A stretch of 64,000 bases of DNA from Desulfosporosinus fructosivorans (GTDB lineage Bacteria > Bacillota > Desulfitobacteriia > Desulfitobacteriales > Desulfitobacteriaceae), in contig NZ_SPQQ01000004.1 in assembly GCF_004766045.1 (NCBI RefSeq), positions 124,001 through 188,000 on the forward strand, in the 5' to 3' direction. The translations under genes and the position numbers were made by a program. Shown piece by piece: positions 8,189 to 18,470 of this stretch. Under the pieces are notes generated by a model. It was not told the DNA's origin. It made no database searches and saw only the letters and a list, made by a program, of their open reading frames with translations. Position 1 is the stretch's first letter; every line of letters begins with the position of its first letter.

Positions 8189-8482
8189 TTACAAAGGTTT
8201 TTTAGGTATAACTACCTTCGCCCCTGATTGGTCATGACAACTCTGACAATATACTTCTCCGCCAAGCCCTTTTTCTTCGTGACAAGTATAACACTGTTTC
8301 CATGGTTGCTGGTTATTTAAAACCGCGTAGCCATGTCCTTTTGGACCGTTAATCCAAGTTTCCCTGGGAATCGACGAATGGGGGTTGGATGAATCGTGAT
8401 CTTGAGACATGTAGAGTACCAGAACTAAGGCACCCATTAAGCATAGCGTAATGAGAGTTCGTATAACGCGTTTGCGTTCCAT
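8189..8482 (-). CDS. Membrane-anchored small diheme c-type cytochrome
   Basis: About 97 residues carry an N-terminal hydrophobic anchor (residues ~8-25, LITLCLMGALVLVLYM) and two heme c motifs, CYTCH and CQSCH, 18 residues apart. The heme domain would face outside the membrane. It is a short multiheme-type electron carrier with no close named family that I can assign. The ATG at 8482 is preferred to a GTG at 8494 because AAGGGG lies upstream at a better distance. It is the last gene after hemL, so heme synthesis, ResB/CcsA assembly and this acceptor are linked. Confidence 0.75.
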   Translation of the reverse strand: MERKRVIRTLITLCLMGALVLVLYMSQDHDSSNPHSSIPRETWINGPKGHGYAVLNNQQPWKQCYTCHEEKGLGGEVYCQSCHDQSGAKVVIPKKPL

Positions 8483-8536
8483 ACAGGATGGCACCCCTTT
8501 TTAAAGAGTAATAATAAACTTGTCTAATCCATTCAT

Positions 8537-8561
8537 GAGACTCCCACTTCTTGTAGGTGCC
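8537..8561. repeat. Relic repeat with GAGACTCCCACTTC core
   Basis: GAGACTCCCACTTC, then TTGTAGGTGC, lies between the cytochrome and hemL. The first 14 bases are identical to 5865-5878. CCCACT can fold back on AGGTG imperfectly. Confidence 0.4.
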
Positions 8562-8578
8562 TTCGCTTGGTGTAGGCT

Positions 8579-9868
8579 CTAGAGGGTTCTCAGTACTTCA
8601 CGAGCCTGTTCTAGCGCGTGGTCAATGTCTGATTCTGTATGTGCAGTTGATAAAAAAGTTGCTTCATATTGGCTAGGAGCTAAATAAATGCCCCGTTCTA
8701 ACATTCCTCGATGATACTTAGCAAACCGTTCCACGTCCGACGTGCAGGCACTTGCATAATCCTTAACCGGAACGTCCGTGAAAAATGGACAAAACATCGC
8801 TCCAATGGCATTAACCCACATCGGCAGTCCTGCCTCACGAGCGAGTTGCTTTAATCCTTCGGCTAACCGGGTCGTCTTACTGGCTAATGACTCATATGTT
8901 CCTGGTTGTTGTAACAGTTTTAAAGTTGTTAGCCCAGCGTTCATCGCCAGCGGATTACCGGAAAGGGTCCCTGCCTGATAAATCGGACCACTAGGAGCAA
9001 TTTGTTCCATAAAACGGCGTTTTCCACCGTACGCCCCTACCGGAAGACCCCCACCAATCACTTTCCCCAAGCAAGTCAAGTCTGGATCAATCCCAAAATG
9101 AGCTTGTGCCCCACCATAACTAACTCTAAATCCGGTCATCACTTCGTCAAAGATCAGTAATGCCCCGTACTCCTCTGTTAAACGGCGAACCCCTTGTAAG
9201 AATCCATCTTCAGGTAAGACCACACCCATATTTCCCGCGACTGGTTCGAGAATTACGCAAGCAATCTCTTCTCCTTCGCGCGCAAAAATTTCCCGTAGCC
9301 CTTCTAGATCATTAAAACGAGCAGAAATAGTAGTGGCCGCGATTTGACTCGGAACACCGGGGGACGTTGGAACACCAAACGTCAGCGCTCCGCTTCCAGC
9401 CTTAATCAGGAGTTGGTCAGAGTGCCCATGGTAGCAACCCTCAAACTTAATAATTTTTGTCCTGCCTGTGACGCCACGTGCTAAACGCAAAGCACTCATT
9501 GTGGCTTCCGTCCCGGAGTTAACCATTCGTATCATATCCATGGAAGGGTAAGCCTTCAGGACTTCTTCGGCTAAGACTGTTTCAACTTCAGTTGGCGCGC
9601 CGTAACTCGTTCCTCGCTCGGCCACTCGTTTAATCACAGCAACCACGTCTGGGTGTGCATGTCCAACAATAAGTGGCCCCCAGGAACCGACAAAGTCAAG
9701 GTAACGGTTACCATCGATATCCCAGATATAGGCACCTTCACCCCGCTCTATAAAGACTGGGTCCCGCCCTACTGATTTAAAGGCCCTAACTGGCGAATTT
9801 ACGCCACCTGGAATGAACTTTTGGGCCCTAGCAAAGGCTAGTCGGCTTTTTTCATCTACAAAAGGCAA
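8579..9868 (-). CDS. hemL: Glutamate-1-semialdehyde 2,1-aminomutase
   Basis: This 429-residue PLP enzyme converts glutamate-1-semialdehyde to 5-aminolevulinate, the second step of the C5 pathway. The PLP lysine is K269 in [17 protein letters not shown], with the pyridine-binding D241 in [11 protein letters not shown]. The N-terminal [13 protein letters not shown] motif is diagnostic. Length is normal. The start is TTG at 9868, 7 nt after AAGGGGG. It follows ahbA-ahbB by 14 bp at the promoter-distal part of the heme operon. Confidence 0.96.
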   Translation of the reverse strand: MPFVDEKSRLAFARAQKFIPGGVNSPVRAFKSVGRDPVFIERGEGAYIWDIDGNRYLDFVGSWGPLIVGHAHPDVVAVIKRVAERGTSYGAPTEVETVLAEEVLKAYPSMDMIRMVNSGTEATMSALRLARGVTGRTKIIKFEGCYHGHSDQLLIKAGSGALTFGVPTSPGVPSQIAATTISARFNDLEGLREIFAREGEEIACVILEPVAGNMGVVLPEDGFLQGVRRLTEEYGALLIFDEVMTGFRVSYGGAQAHFGIDPDLTCLGKVIGGGLPVGAYGGKRRFMEQIAPSGPIYQAGTLSGNPLAMNAGLTTLKLLQQPGTYESLASKTTRLAEGLKQLAREAGLPMWVNAIGAMFCPFFTDVPVKDYASACTSDVERFAKYHRGMLERGIYLAPSQYEATFLSTAHTESDIDHALEQAREVLRTL

Positions 9869-9882
9869 GTAAATACCCCCTT

Positions 9883-10914
9883 CTAACAGGTCTCTTCTTC
9901 TAAAAAATATTGCATACTGCTCTTCTTTAGTTCGGCTGTACTGAAAAGCATGGAATACGTTGTTACACCGGTTGCTAAGGAAATTCTCTTCATAACATCC
10001 TTACAATCCTCCGCAGTTCGTCCATGGACCATGGTAAAGAGGTTGTATGGCCAATCGGGTAGAGTTGGTCTTTGGTAACAGTGACTAACTTCCTTGAATC
10101 GTGCCATAGTTTCTCCAACCTCTGCCGCCCGTTCTGGAGCGACTTGCCAAACACCCATAGAGTTAGCCACGAAACCAGCCTTTTGATGTCGAAGAACTGC
10201 TCCGAAGCGACGGATAACCTTTGCTTCTAATAAACGACTTGCGATTGAGATGACATCATCAACTTGCCACTGGAGACTTTCGGCCAGTACCGTGAAGGGG
10301 GTCTGGGAATCCGGCAGATTACCCTGCAGCACTTGAATCAGGGCTATATCCTCGTCGGTTAAGTCATATGCTGAACTGTTTCCTTTATGGGCACCGCGCA
10401 AATCAGCGTCCCCGAATGTGTCTATGCCTTCTTCTGGGGACGTATCTTCATCAGATGATGCATCATCTGATAGATCAAAATTGACATTTATCTTAAACAA
10501 TTGAGTAGCCGGAAGGCTGAAGACCTCCGAAACACCCGATGTTTCACGGACATAATCAAGAATGCGCTCTGCAACAGCCTGAGAACGGGCGATGAGCGTA
10601 AACCAGCAATTGTACGCATGGTTGCGAATATAGTTATGGGTCACGCCGGGTATTCCTTCTAATAGTTTAGCCAAGATTGGAATCTTCTCATCTGTAACCT
10701 TAGCCGCACATAAAGTACTATAGTACCCTAAACGTCGAGAATCAAAAACCCCACCCAAACGACGAATAATCCCTTCTTGTCGGAGATGTTGGATCCGATT
10801 AAAAGCATCTTCCTCCGTCGTTCCCACAGCCAAACCTAGGATCTGGTAGGGATGGACGGCGATGGGAAAATGGTTTTGAATGGCATTCAGCAGGGCTCGA
10901 TCGATTGAATCCAT
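9883..10914 (-). CDS. ahbAB: Fused siroheme decarboxylase AhbA-AhbB
   Basis: This 343-residue protein joins two Lrp/AsnC-like decarboxylase units. Residues ~1-145 match AhbA ([32 protein letters not shown]) and residues ~185-340 match AhbB ([42 protein letters not shown]). An acidic linker ([14 protein letters not shown]) joins them. In known organisms AhbA and AhbB are separate ~150-170 residue subunits of one complex that decarboxylates siroheme to didecarboxysiroheme. The start at 10914 follows the ahbD stop by 1 nt, with GGAAGGGG upstream; longer versions overlap ahbD. Confidence 0.9.
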   Translation of the reverse strand: MDSIDRALLNAIQNHFPIAVHPYQILGLAVGTTEEDAFNRIQHLRQEGIIRRLGGVFDSRRLGYYSTLCAAKVTDEKIPILAKLLEGIPGVTHNYIRNHAYNCWFTLIARSQAVAERILDYVRETSGVSEVFSLPATQLFKINVNFDLSDDASSDEDTSPEEGIDTFGDADLRGAHKGNSSAYDLTDEDIALIQVLQGNLPDSQTPFTVLAESLQWQVDDVISIASRLLEAKVIRRFGAVLRHQKAGFVANSMGVWQVAPERAAEVGETMARFKEVSHCYQRPTLPDWPYNLFTMVHGRTAEDCKDVMKRISLATGVTTYSMLFSTAELKKSSMQYFLEEETC

Positions 10915-10915
10915 C

Positions 10916-11911
10916 CTAAATCCCCTTCCTTCCATGATATAAGCACCACGGTTCCTCTGCCATGTAATCCCCTTCATTGTAATAGGCAGCGCGTGCACGA
11001 CAACCGCCACACTTTTCCTTATATCCACAGGAGCCACACCCGCCCTTATAATCGAGTGTTCGCAAGGTATTTAACACTTCATGATTCCGCCAAATTTCGT
11101 CAAACGGAGTCTCTCGAACATCCCCTAATGGGATATTCAAGTAAGCACAGGGCTGAACTTGACCCTTGGGTCCAATGATACAATAACTTGTTCCAGCCAA
11201 ACAACCTCGGCTAAAGCGCATATTGACCCCCATTTGTTCAGCGATACGCATAAACTGAGGGGCACAAGTTGGCTTAAGTTCTATACTGACTGTTTGCTGT
11301 TTTTTCATAATTCGAGTAAGAACTTCCTCATAGGCCTCTGCCTTGAGGGACTCCTCCTCAATCGAAACCGCTCGGCCCGTCGGAACTAGGAAAAAGAAAT
11401 GGTGAGCAACCGCGCCCATCTCGACTGCAAAATCCGTAATTGCTTCCACTTCATCCGAATTCCAATCCATAATGGTCGTGTGAATTTGAAACGCAAGACC
11501 AACTTCTTTACTGTTTCTCATTCCTCGTACTGCTCCATCCCAAGCACCTGGGAATTTTCGGAATTCGTCATGTTTCTTCTTGTCCAGAGAATCTAAGGAA
11601 ATACCTATTCCCATGGCGCCAGCTTCTTTAAGTTGACGCGCCAATTCTAAAGTCAGCAGAGTTCCGTTACTCCCAAGCACCGGACGCAGTCCCAAGGACG
11701 TTGCATATGCGACTAATTCGACAATGTCCGTTCTCATTAGGGGCTCTCCCCCACTAAAAATCATAATCTTAAACCCTGCTTTAGCAATCTGTTCGAGCAA
11801 GGTCCTTGCTTGAGCGGTATTGAGCTCATCTTCTGCCTTGCATCCAGCATCACGGTAACAATGGTCACAGTACATATTACAGTCGTTTGTCGTATTCCAA
11901 GAAACGATCAT
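10916..11911 (-). CDS. ahbD: Radical SAM heme b synthase AhbD
   Basis: This 331-residue radical SAM/SPASM-type enzyme converts iron-coproporphyrin III to heme b by oxidative decarboxylation of two propionates. The SAM cluster is C11-x3-C15-x2-C18 (CNMYCDHC), followed by FSGGEPLM. A Cys-rich C-terminal auxiliary-cluster region ([15 protein letters not shown], then EEPWC) fits AhbD/NirJ2. It overlaps hemB by 4 bp and abuts ahbAB, indicating translational coupling. AhbC is the larger paralogue at 12985. Confidence 0.92.
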   Translation of the reverse strand: MIVSWNTTNDCNMYCDHCYRDAGCKAEDELNTAQARTLLEQIAKAGFKIMIFSGGEPLMRTDIVELVAYATSLGLRPVLGSNGTLLTLELARQLKEAGAMGIGISLDSLDKKKHDEFRKFPGAWDGAVRGMRNSKEVGLAFQIHTTIMDWNSDEVEAITDFAVEMGAVAHHFFFLVPTGRAVSIEEESLKAEAYEEVLTRIMKKQQTVSIELKPTCAPQFMRIAEQMGVNMRFSRGCLAGTSYCIIGPKGQVQPCAYLNIPLGDVRETPFDEIWRNHEVLNTLRTLDYKGGCGSCGYKEKCGGCRARAAYYNEGDYMAEEPWCLYHGRKGI

Positions 11912-12891
11912 GCTTGCCCCTCCTCTCTAATCCAATTTGCAACGTCTAGAGCATGGTAGGTGATTAACAGATCTGCGCCCGCCCGTTTCATGCTTACCAA
12001 GGCCTCTAGGACAATGCGTTTCTCATCAATCCAACCGTTCGCTGCTGCCGCTTTTACCATCGCATACTCACCACTGACGTTATACGCGACAACGGGCACT
12101 CCGAATCTCTCTTTGGTCCGGTAAATAATATCTCCATAGGCCATAGCTGGCTTCACGATAATTAGGTCAGCGCCCTCTTCAATATCTAGTGCTGTTTCCA
12201 ACATAGCTTCGTTGCCATTCGACGGATCCATCTGATAAGTTCTACGATCTCCAAACTGAGGCGTAGACCCAGCCGCTTCACGGAAAGGGCCATAAAATCC
12301 GGAGGCTACCTTGGCCGAATAAGCCATGATCGGGATATGAGAGAATCCTTCTTTATCTAAGCCTTCTCTGATTGCCGCGACTCGCCCATCCATCATATCC
12401 GAGGGGGCTACCATATCCGCACCCGCCCGGGCATGAGAAATAGCCGTCTGGGCTAGTAGGTTGAGTGTCGGATCATTCAGGACTTGTTCATTTTCAATCA
12501 ATCCACAATGCCCATGGTCGGTATATTCACAGAGACAGACATCGGTGATGACGTAGAGTTTGGGGAAATTCTTTTTGGCTAAGCGTACAGCTTCCTGAAC
12601 AATCCCATGCTCATGGTAAGCTCCTGTCCCAGCACTATCTTTACTCTCTGGAATTCCAAATAATAAGACCGCAGGGATTCCCAACTTCACAACGTTCCCA
12701 AGCTCTAAGATAAACTCGTCGAGGGAAAAATTATAGACGCCAGGCATTGAGGAGATTTCGATTTTCTTTTTTTCACCGGGCATTACAAACATAGGGTAAA
12801 TCAAGTCCTCAACACGGATATGATTTTCTCGAACCATTCTGCGTATCGCTTCATTAGCCCGCAACCGACGCGGGCGCCTTTTAAGTTCCAT
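11908..12891 (-). CDS. hemB: Delta-aminolevulinic acid dehydratase (porphobilinogen synthase)
   Basis: This 327-residue enzyme condenses two 5-aminolevulinates to porphobilinogen. The zinc site [13 protein letters not shown] has three cysteines, so this is the zinc-dependent type. The Schiff-base lysines lie in [14 protein letters not shown] and [13 protein letters not shown]. The start at 12891 ([11 protein letters not shown]) has GGAGG 7 nt upstream; an upstream ATG at 12942 would lie inside a REP-like element. It overlaps ahbD by 4 bp. Confidence 0.96.
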   Translation of the reverse strand: MELKRRPRRLRANEAIRRMVRENHIRVEDLIYPMFVMPGEKKKIEISSMPGVYNFSLDEFILELGNVVKLGIPAVLLFGIPESKDSAGTGAYHEHGIVQEAVRLAKKNFPKLYVITDVCLCEYTDHGHCGLIENEQVLNDPTLNLLAQTAISHARAGADMVAPSDMMDGRVAAIREGLDKEGFSHIPIMAYSAKVASGFYGPFREAAGSTPQFGDRRTYQMDPSNGNEAMLETALDIEEGADLIIVKPAMAYGDIIYRTKERFGVPVVAYNVSGEYAMVKAAAANGWIDEKRIVLEALVSMKRAGADLLITYHALDVANWIREEGQA

Positions 12892-12914
12892 TTTATGACC
12901 TCCTATCTTAATCG

Positions 12915-12970
12915 CGCAAGTCGGGGGACGGTTCTTGTGCAAGTTTTGGGGACGGTTCTTGGAACTTGCA
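12915..12970. repeat. REP-like element, one and a half tandem copies
   Basis: A 33-bp imperfect palindrome at 12938-12970 has TGCAAGTT and AACTTGCA arms around GGGGACGGTTCTTG. A partial copy (GCAAGTCGGGGGACGGTTCTTG) abuts it at 12915. The full copy recurs in the other orientation at 15890-15922 with 31 of 33 bases the same. Such elements are typical of RAYT-mobilised REP sequences in Firmicutes. Confidence 0.7.
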
Positions 12971-12984
12971 TAAATTCCGGGTTC

Positions 12985-14169
12985 CTACTTCGTCGGAGTT
13001 ATCCCTATCTCTTCATCCGTTAAATAGCATGCTGGATCGGACTCCCAGAAATCTCCGGTGACGGCTTCGGCACGTGTCCGGAAATTACCGTTACACATGT
13101 CGAGGTATTGACAGGCTGCACAGCGGCCTTTGAGCAACGCTTTACGGTCTTTGAGTCCTGCCATGATGGGATGAGACACATCAGTCCAGATCTCCTCTAT
13201 TTTGCGGTCTCGGACATTTCCGAACGTGATATGCTGAGTGAATTGGTCAGGATGTACATCTCCCTGCGGGTCGACTTCTCCGAAAGCAATCCCTGAACGG
13301 TTTCCGCCATTGAATCCGATGAGACTCTTGATTTTCTCCGCCCTTGCTGGATCTTCTTTTAATGCTTGAATGTACATATACACGCCATCACAATGATTAT
13401 CCACGGTGAGGATTTCCTTTTGCAACCCGCGCGCTTCAAAATCTCGGGTTCTGCGAATAATCGTATCCATCGCTTGACGAGATTCTTCCCGAGTCACATC
13501 TTCTGCGATCATTTTGTTTCCTCGGCCCGAATAGACCAGATGGTAAAAGCAAACACGATCAATGTTTTCTGCTTCAATAAAATCGAAGATCTTATCTAGT
13601 TCTTTAATATTGTGGTGATTAATGGTAAAGCGAAGTCCTACTCGTTGATCTACGGCAACACAGTTTTGAATTCCTTCCATTGCAGCCTTAAAGGCTCCCT
13701 CTTTACCACGGAACTTGTCATTGACATCAGCAAGCCCGTCAAGTGAAATGCCCACATAGGAGATCCCAATGTCTTTAATGCGCCTTGCCACTTCAGGCGT
13801 AATTAATGTGCCATTGGTCGAAAGCGTGGCCCTTAGTCCTTTCGAAATGGTATACTCGGCGAGTTCAAAAAAGTCGGGGCGAATCAGGGGCTCGCCTCCC
13901 GAGAAAAGCAGTACTGGCGATTTAAACTCAGCCAAGTTATCGATAAAACGTTTTGCTTCCGCCGTGGTCATTTCCCCTTGATATTTTTGAGAATCTGACT
14001 CCATATAACAATGAGCACATTTCAAGTTACAAGTCTTAGTCGTATTCCACACGACAACAGGACCTGACCCTATAGTAGTTCCATTTCGCGCGCCGTGTGA
14101 CGCTTTGTTATATCTCAGGGAGTCTCCGAAATATTCGGTATCAAATAAAAGCTTTGTGACGCTAATCAT
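12985..14169 (-). CDS. ahbC: Radical SAM 12,18-didecarboxysiroheme deacetylase AhbC
   Basis: This 394-residue radical SAM enzyme removes two acetate side chains from didecarboxysiroheme, giving Fe-coproporphyrin III. The cluster is C47-x3-C51-x2-C54 (CNLKCAHC), followed by FSGGEPLIRPDF. The C-terminal SPASM-like cysteines (GRCAACQYLDMCNGNFR, then DPACYLTDEEIG) and the N-terminal MISVTKLLFDTEYFGDSLRY fit AhbC/NirJ1. It overlaps cobA-hemD by 4 bp; a REP-like element separates it from hemB. Confidence 0.92.
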   Translation of the reverse strand: MISVTKLLFDTEYFGDSLRYNKASHGARNGTTIGSGPVVVWNTTKTCNLKCAHCYMESDSQKYQGEMTTAEAKRFIDNLAEFKSPVLLFSGGEPLIRPDFFELAEYTISKGLRATLSTNGTLITPEVARRIKDIGISYVGISLDGLADVNDKFRGKEGAFKAAMEGIQNCVAVDQRVGLRFTINHHNIKELDKIFDFIEAENIDRVCFYHLVYSGRGNKMIAEDVTREESRQAMDTIIRRTRDFEARGLQKEILTVDNHCDGVYMYIQALKEDPARAEKIKSLIGFNGGNRSGIAFGEVDPQGDVHPDQFTQHITFGNVRDRKIEEIWTDVSHPIMAGLKDRKALLKGRCAACQYLDMCNGNFRTRAEAVTGDFWESDPACYLTDEEIGITPTK

Positions 14170-15680
14170 GCTTTTTTTCCCTCCAGTAATGCTTCGACCA
14201 ATCCGCTAATTGTGTATTGAGCTGCTTCTTTGAAAATAGTCAGACCCAGTTCTTGCGCAGTTGCACTAGTAATTGGTCCAATAGAATAGAGCCGGACATC
14301 CTTCAATAAGGAAACATCTCCATCTAAAAGCGTTACAAAGTTTCGAACGGTTGAAGAACTAGTAAACGTAACCGTATGGATCTCCTTCTCGCGAAGCATC
14401 TGTTGCAATTCTCCACGGTTAGCACCGCCGATTACCGTCTTATAAACTGGCACGTCCCAAACTTCCACGCCCCTAGCCTTTAGGGATTCTGGTAAAACAT
14501 CTCTGGCCTCTTCGGCTCTTGCCAATAAGACCCTTTGTCCGGACAAAATCCGGCCAGATAGTCCTTCAACGATCTTCTCCGCTCGGAACTCTTCTGGTAC
14601 AAAGGAAGCACGTAGTCCTCTTTGCTCCAAGGCCACTTTTGTGGCAGGACCGATGGCGACAATTTCAATACCTGCCAGATCTCGCACATCCCGCTCTTGA
14701 TTCTTGAGCTCAGCAAAAAAGCCTTCAACCCCATTAGAACTAGTGAAGATTAGCCATTGAAAACCTTTCAGGTCGCTAACTGCTTTCGTTAAATAAGAGC
14801 TATCCGTTGGGGGGACAATTTCAATCATTGGAAATTCCCAGGCTTCTCCACCCAAAGCTTCTATAGCAAGCGATAATTCGCTCGCTTGATGGCGTGCGCG
14901 TGTTACAACAATCCGTTGACCAAACAGTGGCTTCTTTTCAAACCACTTGAGTTTTTCCCTTAACGTGACGACTTCGCCAACAATAATGATGGAAGGGTTC
15001 GTAAAGCCTCGTTCTTTAACATCTGCTGCAATAGTATCGAGTTGCCCCACAAGCGTGCGTTGTTCAGGTCGAGTGCCCCATTGAATAATCGCGACTGGGG
15101 TCGTGGCTTTTTTACCATTTGCCATCAGTTTTTCAGCAATTAGGGGAAGGTTCGCCATTCCCATGAGGAAAACCAGCGTCCCGTGTGATTGCGCGAGATG
15201 GTCCCAGTGAATAGTCGTTTCGTTTTTGGTTGGATCTTCATGACCCGTGATGACCGCGAACGAAGTTGTTAAATCTCGATGCGTCACAGGGATACCAGCG
15301 TAAGCTGGAACAGCGATTGCGGAGGTGATACCAGGCACAACTTCAAATTCAATGCCTGCATCCAGTAACGCTTCTGCTTCCTCGCCTCCCCGGCCAAAGA
15401 CAAAAGGATCTCCCCCTTTAAGGCGGGTCACAATTTTACCTTCTAAGCCTTTATCCACAAGGAGTTGGTTAATTTCTTCTTGTCTAAGTGTATGGCGATC
15501 AGGAGATTTCCCACAATAGATAAGCTCACAATCCGGACGGACTAACGTCAGAAGACGCCGCGATGCTAAGCGATCATAGACTAATACATCTGCTTTGGCA
15601 ATACATTCTGACCCTTTAACAGTTATCAACTTAGGGTCTCCAGGACCAGCACCCACTAAATATACATATCCTTTAGTCAA
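14166..15680 (-). CDS. cobA-hemD: Uroporphyrinogen III methyltransferase / synthase fusion (CobA-HemD)
   Basis: This bifunctional protein of about 504 residues has an N-terminal SUMT domain (residues ~1-245: YLVGAGPGDPKLIT, RLKGGDPFVFGRGGEEA, FLMGMANL) and a C-terminal uroporphyrinogen III synthase domain (~250-500: FTSSNGVEGFF, FTSSSTVRNF). It makes uro'gen III from hydroxymethylbilane and methylates it to precorrin-2, feeding siroheme. Fusions of this kind are common in clostridia. The start is taken as TTG at 15680, 7 nt after GGAG; a GTG at 15689 would overlap that site. Confidence 0.94.
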   Translation of the reverse strand: MTKGYVYLVGAGPGDPKLITVKGSECIAKADVLVYDRLASRRLLTLVRPDCELIYCGKSPDRHTLRQEEINQLLVDKGLEGKIVTRLKGGDPFVFGRGGEEAEALLDAGIEFEVVPGITSAIAVPAYAGIPVTHRDLTTSFAVITGHEDPTKNETTIHWDHLAQSHGTLVFLMGMANLPLIAEKLMANGKKATTPVAIIQWGTRPEQRTLVGQLDTIAADVKERGFTNPSIIIVGEVVTLREKLKWFEKKPLFGQRIVVTRARHQASELSLAIEALGGEAWEFPMIEIVPPTDSSYLTKAVSDLKGFQWLIFTSSNGVEGFFAELKNQERDVRDLAGIEIVAIGPATKVALEQRGLRASFVPEEFRAEKIVEGLSGRILSGQRVLLARAEEARDVLPESLKARGVEVWDVPVYKTVIGGANRGELQQMLREKEIHTVTFTSSSTVRNFVTLLDGDVSLLKDVRLYSIGPITSATAQELGLTIFKEAAQYTISGLVEALLEGKKA

Positions 15681-15889
15681 ATTGACCACTCCTATTCAAA
15701 TCAATGTAAGGGTCGCGAGGCACTTGTTCTGCCATGCGATCACCGCGTGACATCAGACCCTCTGGGCTGAGAAAGACATTCAAGCACGTGAAGCACGGGG
15801 ACGGTTCTCCTACTTCCAAATAATTCTGGAAAGCCAAGGGGACGTTTTTTGCTATGCTAATCATGATGACGCTTTGACTGCTATGCGAA

Positions 15890-15922
15890 TGCAAGTTTCA
15901 AGAACCGTCCCCAGAACTTGCA
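15890..15922. repeat. REP-like 33-bp palindrome, inverted copy
   Basis: TGCAAGTT and AACTTGCA arms flank CAAGAACCGTCCCC. Its reverse complement matches 12938-12970 at 31 of 33 positions. Confidence 0.75.
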
Positions 15923-16033
15923 TGTTTGCTACGTTCCTGACCTTGCTTCCAAGCCTGGAACTTCGCACTTACAAAAGCGAACCTTCTTTGATCGAGCAGC
16001 TTATCAAACTTGACTCAGGAGTGCTTTCATACC

Positions 16034-16111
16034 GGGGCGGTGGACAAGGATGTACACCGCCGGCAACCGGACACGGATGTCCGATTTGCCGAAACACATG
16101 TGTTTCGCCCC
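16034..16111. ncRNA. Multi-hairpin structured segment between hemC and cobA-hemD
   Basis: GGGGCG (16034-16039) can pair with CGCCCC (16106-16111), enclosing a CGGTG/CACCG hairpin, a long CGGCAA...TTGCCG / CGGACA-cgga-TGTCCG stem (16061-16091) and a perfect 18-bp palindrome CGAAACACATGTGTTTCG (16090-16107). Not all stems can form together. It could be an RNA processing or attenuation site, or a mobile-element relic. I match it to no known riboswitch. Confidence 0.4.
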
Positions 16112-16215
16112 GCCCTCTTACCAGCAAGCTCTTGAGTCTTAATTTGATCAGCGAGAGCAAGCAAGTGCGCGTTGTAAGCGCGAAGTTCCCCGCGCATCAC
16201 GAGATAAACGTTGTG

Positions 16216-17130
16216 CTAAGTACGTATCTCCGCAAGAATGCTTAGAGCCCCAAGTTCAACTAGCCGCTCAGCAACCTCTATGCCCACAGCGTCAGGATCT
16301 ATCCCTGTAGCTTCGGCTTTGATCAAGCGAACCCCATCTAAGCTCGCTACCATCCCGCGCAGAGTAATCTGTTCATTTACAACTTGTGCTAAGGCCCCAA
16401 TGGGGACTTGACATCCACCTTCAAGTTTGCGCATTAAAGAACGTTCAGCACGCACCGCTAGTTCAGTCTCAATATGATTAAGAGGGGATAATAATTCTCG
16501 AATATCAGATCGTTGTTCAGCTATTTCAATAGCAATTGACCCCTGACCAACTGCCGAAAGCATCATGTTTTCGGGTAAAATTTGAGTGATTCGATCCCCC
16601 CATCCTAAACGTTTTACACCAGCAGCCGCCAAAACAATCCCATCCATATTGGACTCAGTTAACTTCCTCCAACGCGTTTGAAGATTGCCACGCAAATCAA
16701 CAAATACAAAATCCGGGCGATAGTGTTTGAGTTGCGATTTTCGCCGCAGACTGCTTGTGCCTATGATAGCCCCAGTGGGTAAATCTTCGAGAGCAATTCC
16801 GTTTTTGCTGAGAAAAACATCCCTCGGCTCTTCTCTTTCACAAAAAGTGCTTATCGTCAATCCCTTTGGTAACAAGGTTGGCATGTCCTTTAGGCTATGG
16901 ACTGCCATATCAAGCTCATCTGACAATAGTCCCTGTTCTAATTCCTTCGTGAATAACCCCTTGTCCCCAATCTTAGAAAGGGGTACATCTAATATTTTAT
17001 CTCCTTTGGTTTTCATAGGGACCAGCTCAAAGTGGAGACGCGGATAAGATTTAGTTAATTGGCTTTTCACCCACTCAGCTTGCCACATTGCGAGTAAGCT
17101 GTCACGAGTCCCAATTCTGATGGTCTTCAT
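16216..17130 (-). CDS. hemC: Hydroxymethylbilane synthase (porphobilinogen deaminase)
   Basis: This 304-residue enzyme polymerises four porphobilinogens to hydroxymethylbilane. The dipyrromethane cofactor attaches to C240 in [11 protein letters not shown], and the catalytic aspartate is D82 in [19 protein letters not shown] and DLRGNLQTR are the expected substrate-binding loops. Length is normal. Its ATG overlaps the hemA stop by 4 bp, so translation is coupled. Confidence 0.97.
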   Translation of the reverse strand: MKTIRIGTRDSLLAMWQAEWVKSQLTKSYPRLHFELVPMKTKGDKILDVPLSKIGDKGLFTKELEQGLLSDELDMAVHSLKDMPTLLPKGLTISTFCEREEPRDVFLSKNGIALEDLPTGAIIGTSSLRRKSQLKHYRPDFVFVDLRGNLQTRWRKLTESNMDGIVLAAAGVKRLGWGDRITQILPENMMLSAVGQGSIAIEIAEQRSDIRELLSPLNHIETELAVRAERSLMRKLEGGCQVPIGALAQVVNEQITLRGMVASLDGVRLIKAEATGIDPDAVGIEVAERLVELGALSILAEIRT

Positions 17131-18470
17131 TCTGCTTCTGCCCTCCTGTGATGCACTTGACCATGATGATGCCCTGCTACTTTGGCTGGGCGCTTATCTT
17201 CTTCCTCAACATCTAAGTCAAAAAGATTCTGTAAGATTTCAGTATAAAGATGCCCTTGGCTTGTCGCTGCATACTCTTTAAGATTCGTGATGGGCACGTG
17301 TAAAAGATGATTGACGATAGAATTTGCCATAGAACGGATAATCTTTTCTTGTTTTGGAGTTAATCCATTTAAATGTTCAAACGCTCTCTCGAGTTGCAAG
17401 TCTTTAATTTTTTGCCCCTTTTTCTGTAATGCTAGAATAGTTGGAACAGAAAACAAGGAATTGTGCCATTTAAGGAAACTTATCATTTCATCTTCAATAA
17501 TCTTTTCAGCGTTGACGGCTGCTAATTCTCGTTCTTGATGATGGCGGTCAACTACCCCACGTAAATCATCTATGTCAAATAGCGTTACGAAAGGTATCTT
17601 ACCTACGTCAGGGTGGATATCGCGAGGAACCGCAATATCGATCAGAAGCATAGGGCGTCCCTCACGAGTCTTCATTATCGCCTGCATGCGTTCTGGTATT
17701 AACACAAAATGGGTTGATGCCGTTGCGGAAATAACAATATCAACTTCCTCAAGGTACTGGTCCATATTATCAAAACGTACTGCTCTACCAGAACACTCTT
17801 GAGCCAAGAGTGCAGCTTTTTCATAGGATCGATTCGACACCAAGACAGTGTTAGCCCCTGCTGCAACTAGGTTTCTGGCAGTTAGGGTGCTCATTTCTCC
17901 AGCTCCCAAGATTAAAATCCCTTTGCCTTGGAGTTCACCAAAGTGTTGTTTAGCAAGCTCTACAGCTGTATAACTGATGGAAACTGGGTGCTGATCAATC
18001 AAAGTATCCGTGCGCACGCGTTTACCTACAGCCAAGGCATTCTGGAAAAGCACATTTATTGCTTTGTTCGTGACCTCTGCTTCACATGCCTGTTGATAAG
18101 CGTTAGCGACCTGTCCTAGAATTTGAGTCTCTCCCCGTACCATCGAATCCAATCCTGAGACAACTCGATACAAGTGGCGCACTGAGTCATACAAGGTGTG
18201 TACATACAAGTAGTGATCGAGTACGTTTTCCCCCAGCCCATGTTGACTAGCAAGGAACTTCTTTATGGAACAGATTCCCATCTCTACATCTGTTGTTGCA
18301 GCATAGACCTCAGTACGATTACAGGTACTGATAATTACTACTCCTTCAAGTCCTGGGCAACTTTTTAATTCTCTAAGTACCTTCTGTATCTGGGAGGGAT
18401 GAAAACTCATTTTTTCTCTAATTTCTACAGGTGCGCTTCGATGATTTAATCCAATAGCGACAGGAAACAC
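17127..18470 (-). CDS. hemA: Glutamyl-tRNA reductase
   Basis: This 447-residue enzyme reduces Glu-tRNA to glutamate-1-semialdehyde with NADPH, the committed step of the C5 pathway. The nucleophile is C50 in [12 protein letters not shown]. The NADPH domain has [13 protein letters not shown] (near residue 190), and [12 protein letters not shown] is typical. The C-terminal dimerisation helices end in a His-rich tail ([11 protein letters not shown]). Its start overlaps the preceding gene by 25 bp and hemC by 4 bp at the other end. Confidence 0.97.
   Translation of the reverse strand: MFPVAIGLNHRSAPVEIREKMSFHPSQIQKVLRELKSCPGLEGVVIISTCNRTEVYAATTDVEMGICSIKKFLASQHGLGENVLDHYLYVHTLYDSVRHLYRVVSGLDSMVRGETQILGQVANAYQQACEAEVTNKAINVLFQNALAVGKRVRTDTLIDQHPVSISYTAVELAKQHFGELQGKGILILGAGEMSTLTARNLVAAGANTVLVSNRSYEKAALLAQECSGRAVRFDNMDQYLEEVDIVISATASTHFVLIPERMQAIMKTREGRPMLLIDIAVPRDIHPDVGKIPFVTLFDIDDLRGVVDRHHQERELAAVNAEKIIEDEMISFLKWHNSLFSVPTILALQKKGQKIKDLQLERAFEHLNGLTPKQEKIIRSMANSIVNHLLHVPITNLKEYAATSQGHLYTEILQNLFDLDVEEEDKRPAKVAGHHHGQVHHRRAEAE

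Larger units (their letters stand above)
15690..16215. other. 526-bp gap inside the heme operon, repeats and hairpins, no gene
   Basis: No convincing coding frame is present; possible frames lack homology and a good ribosome site and cross repeats. It holds degenerate GGGGACGGTTCT copies (15797, 15836), a full inverted REP-like element and a cluster of three hairpins. It interrupts an operon whose other junctions mostly overlap or are short. Confidence 0.7.

Noticed and set aside
10450..10471. 22-bp palindrome in the ahbAB linker as a regulatory operator
   Set aside because: It lies within coding sequence for an Asp/Ser-rich linker, where GAT/TCA codons easily create symmetry.
16034..16111. 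CRISPR array
   Set aside because: The hairpins are different sequences without regular repeat-spacer units; no cas gene is present.
15673..16245. Three frames of 63-123 codons in the hemC / cobA-hemD gap
   Set aside because: They cross REP-like palindromes and hairpins, have Pro/Cys-rich low-quality translations and no ribosome sites.
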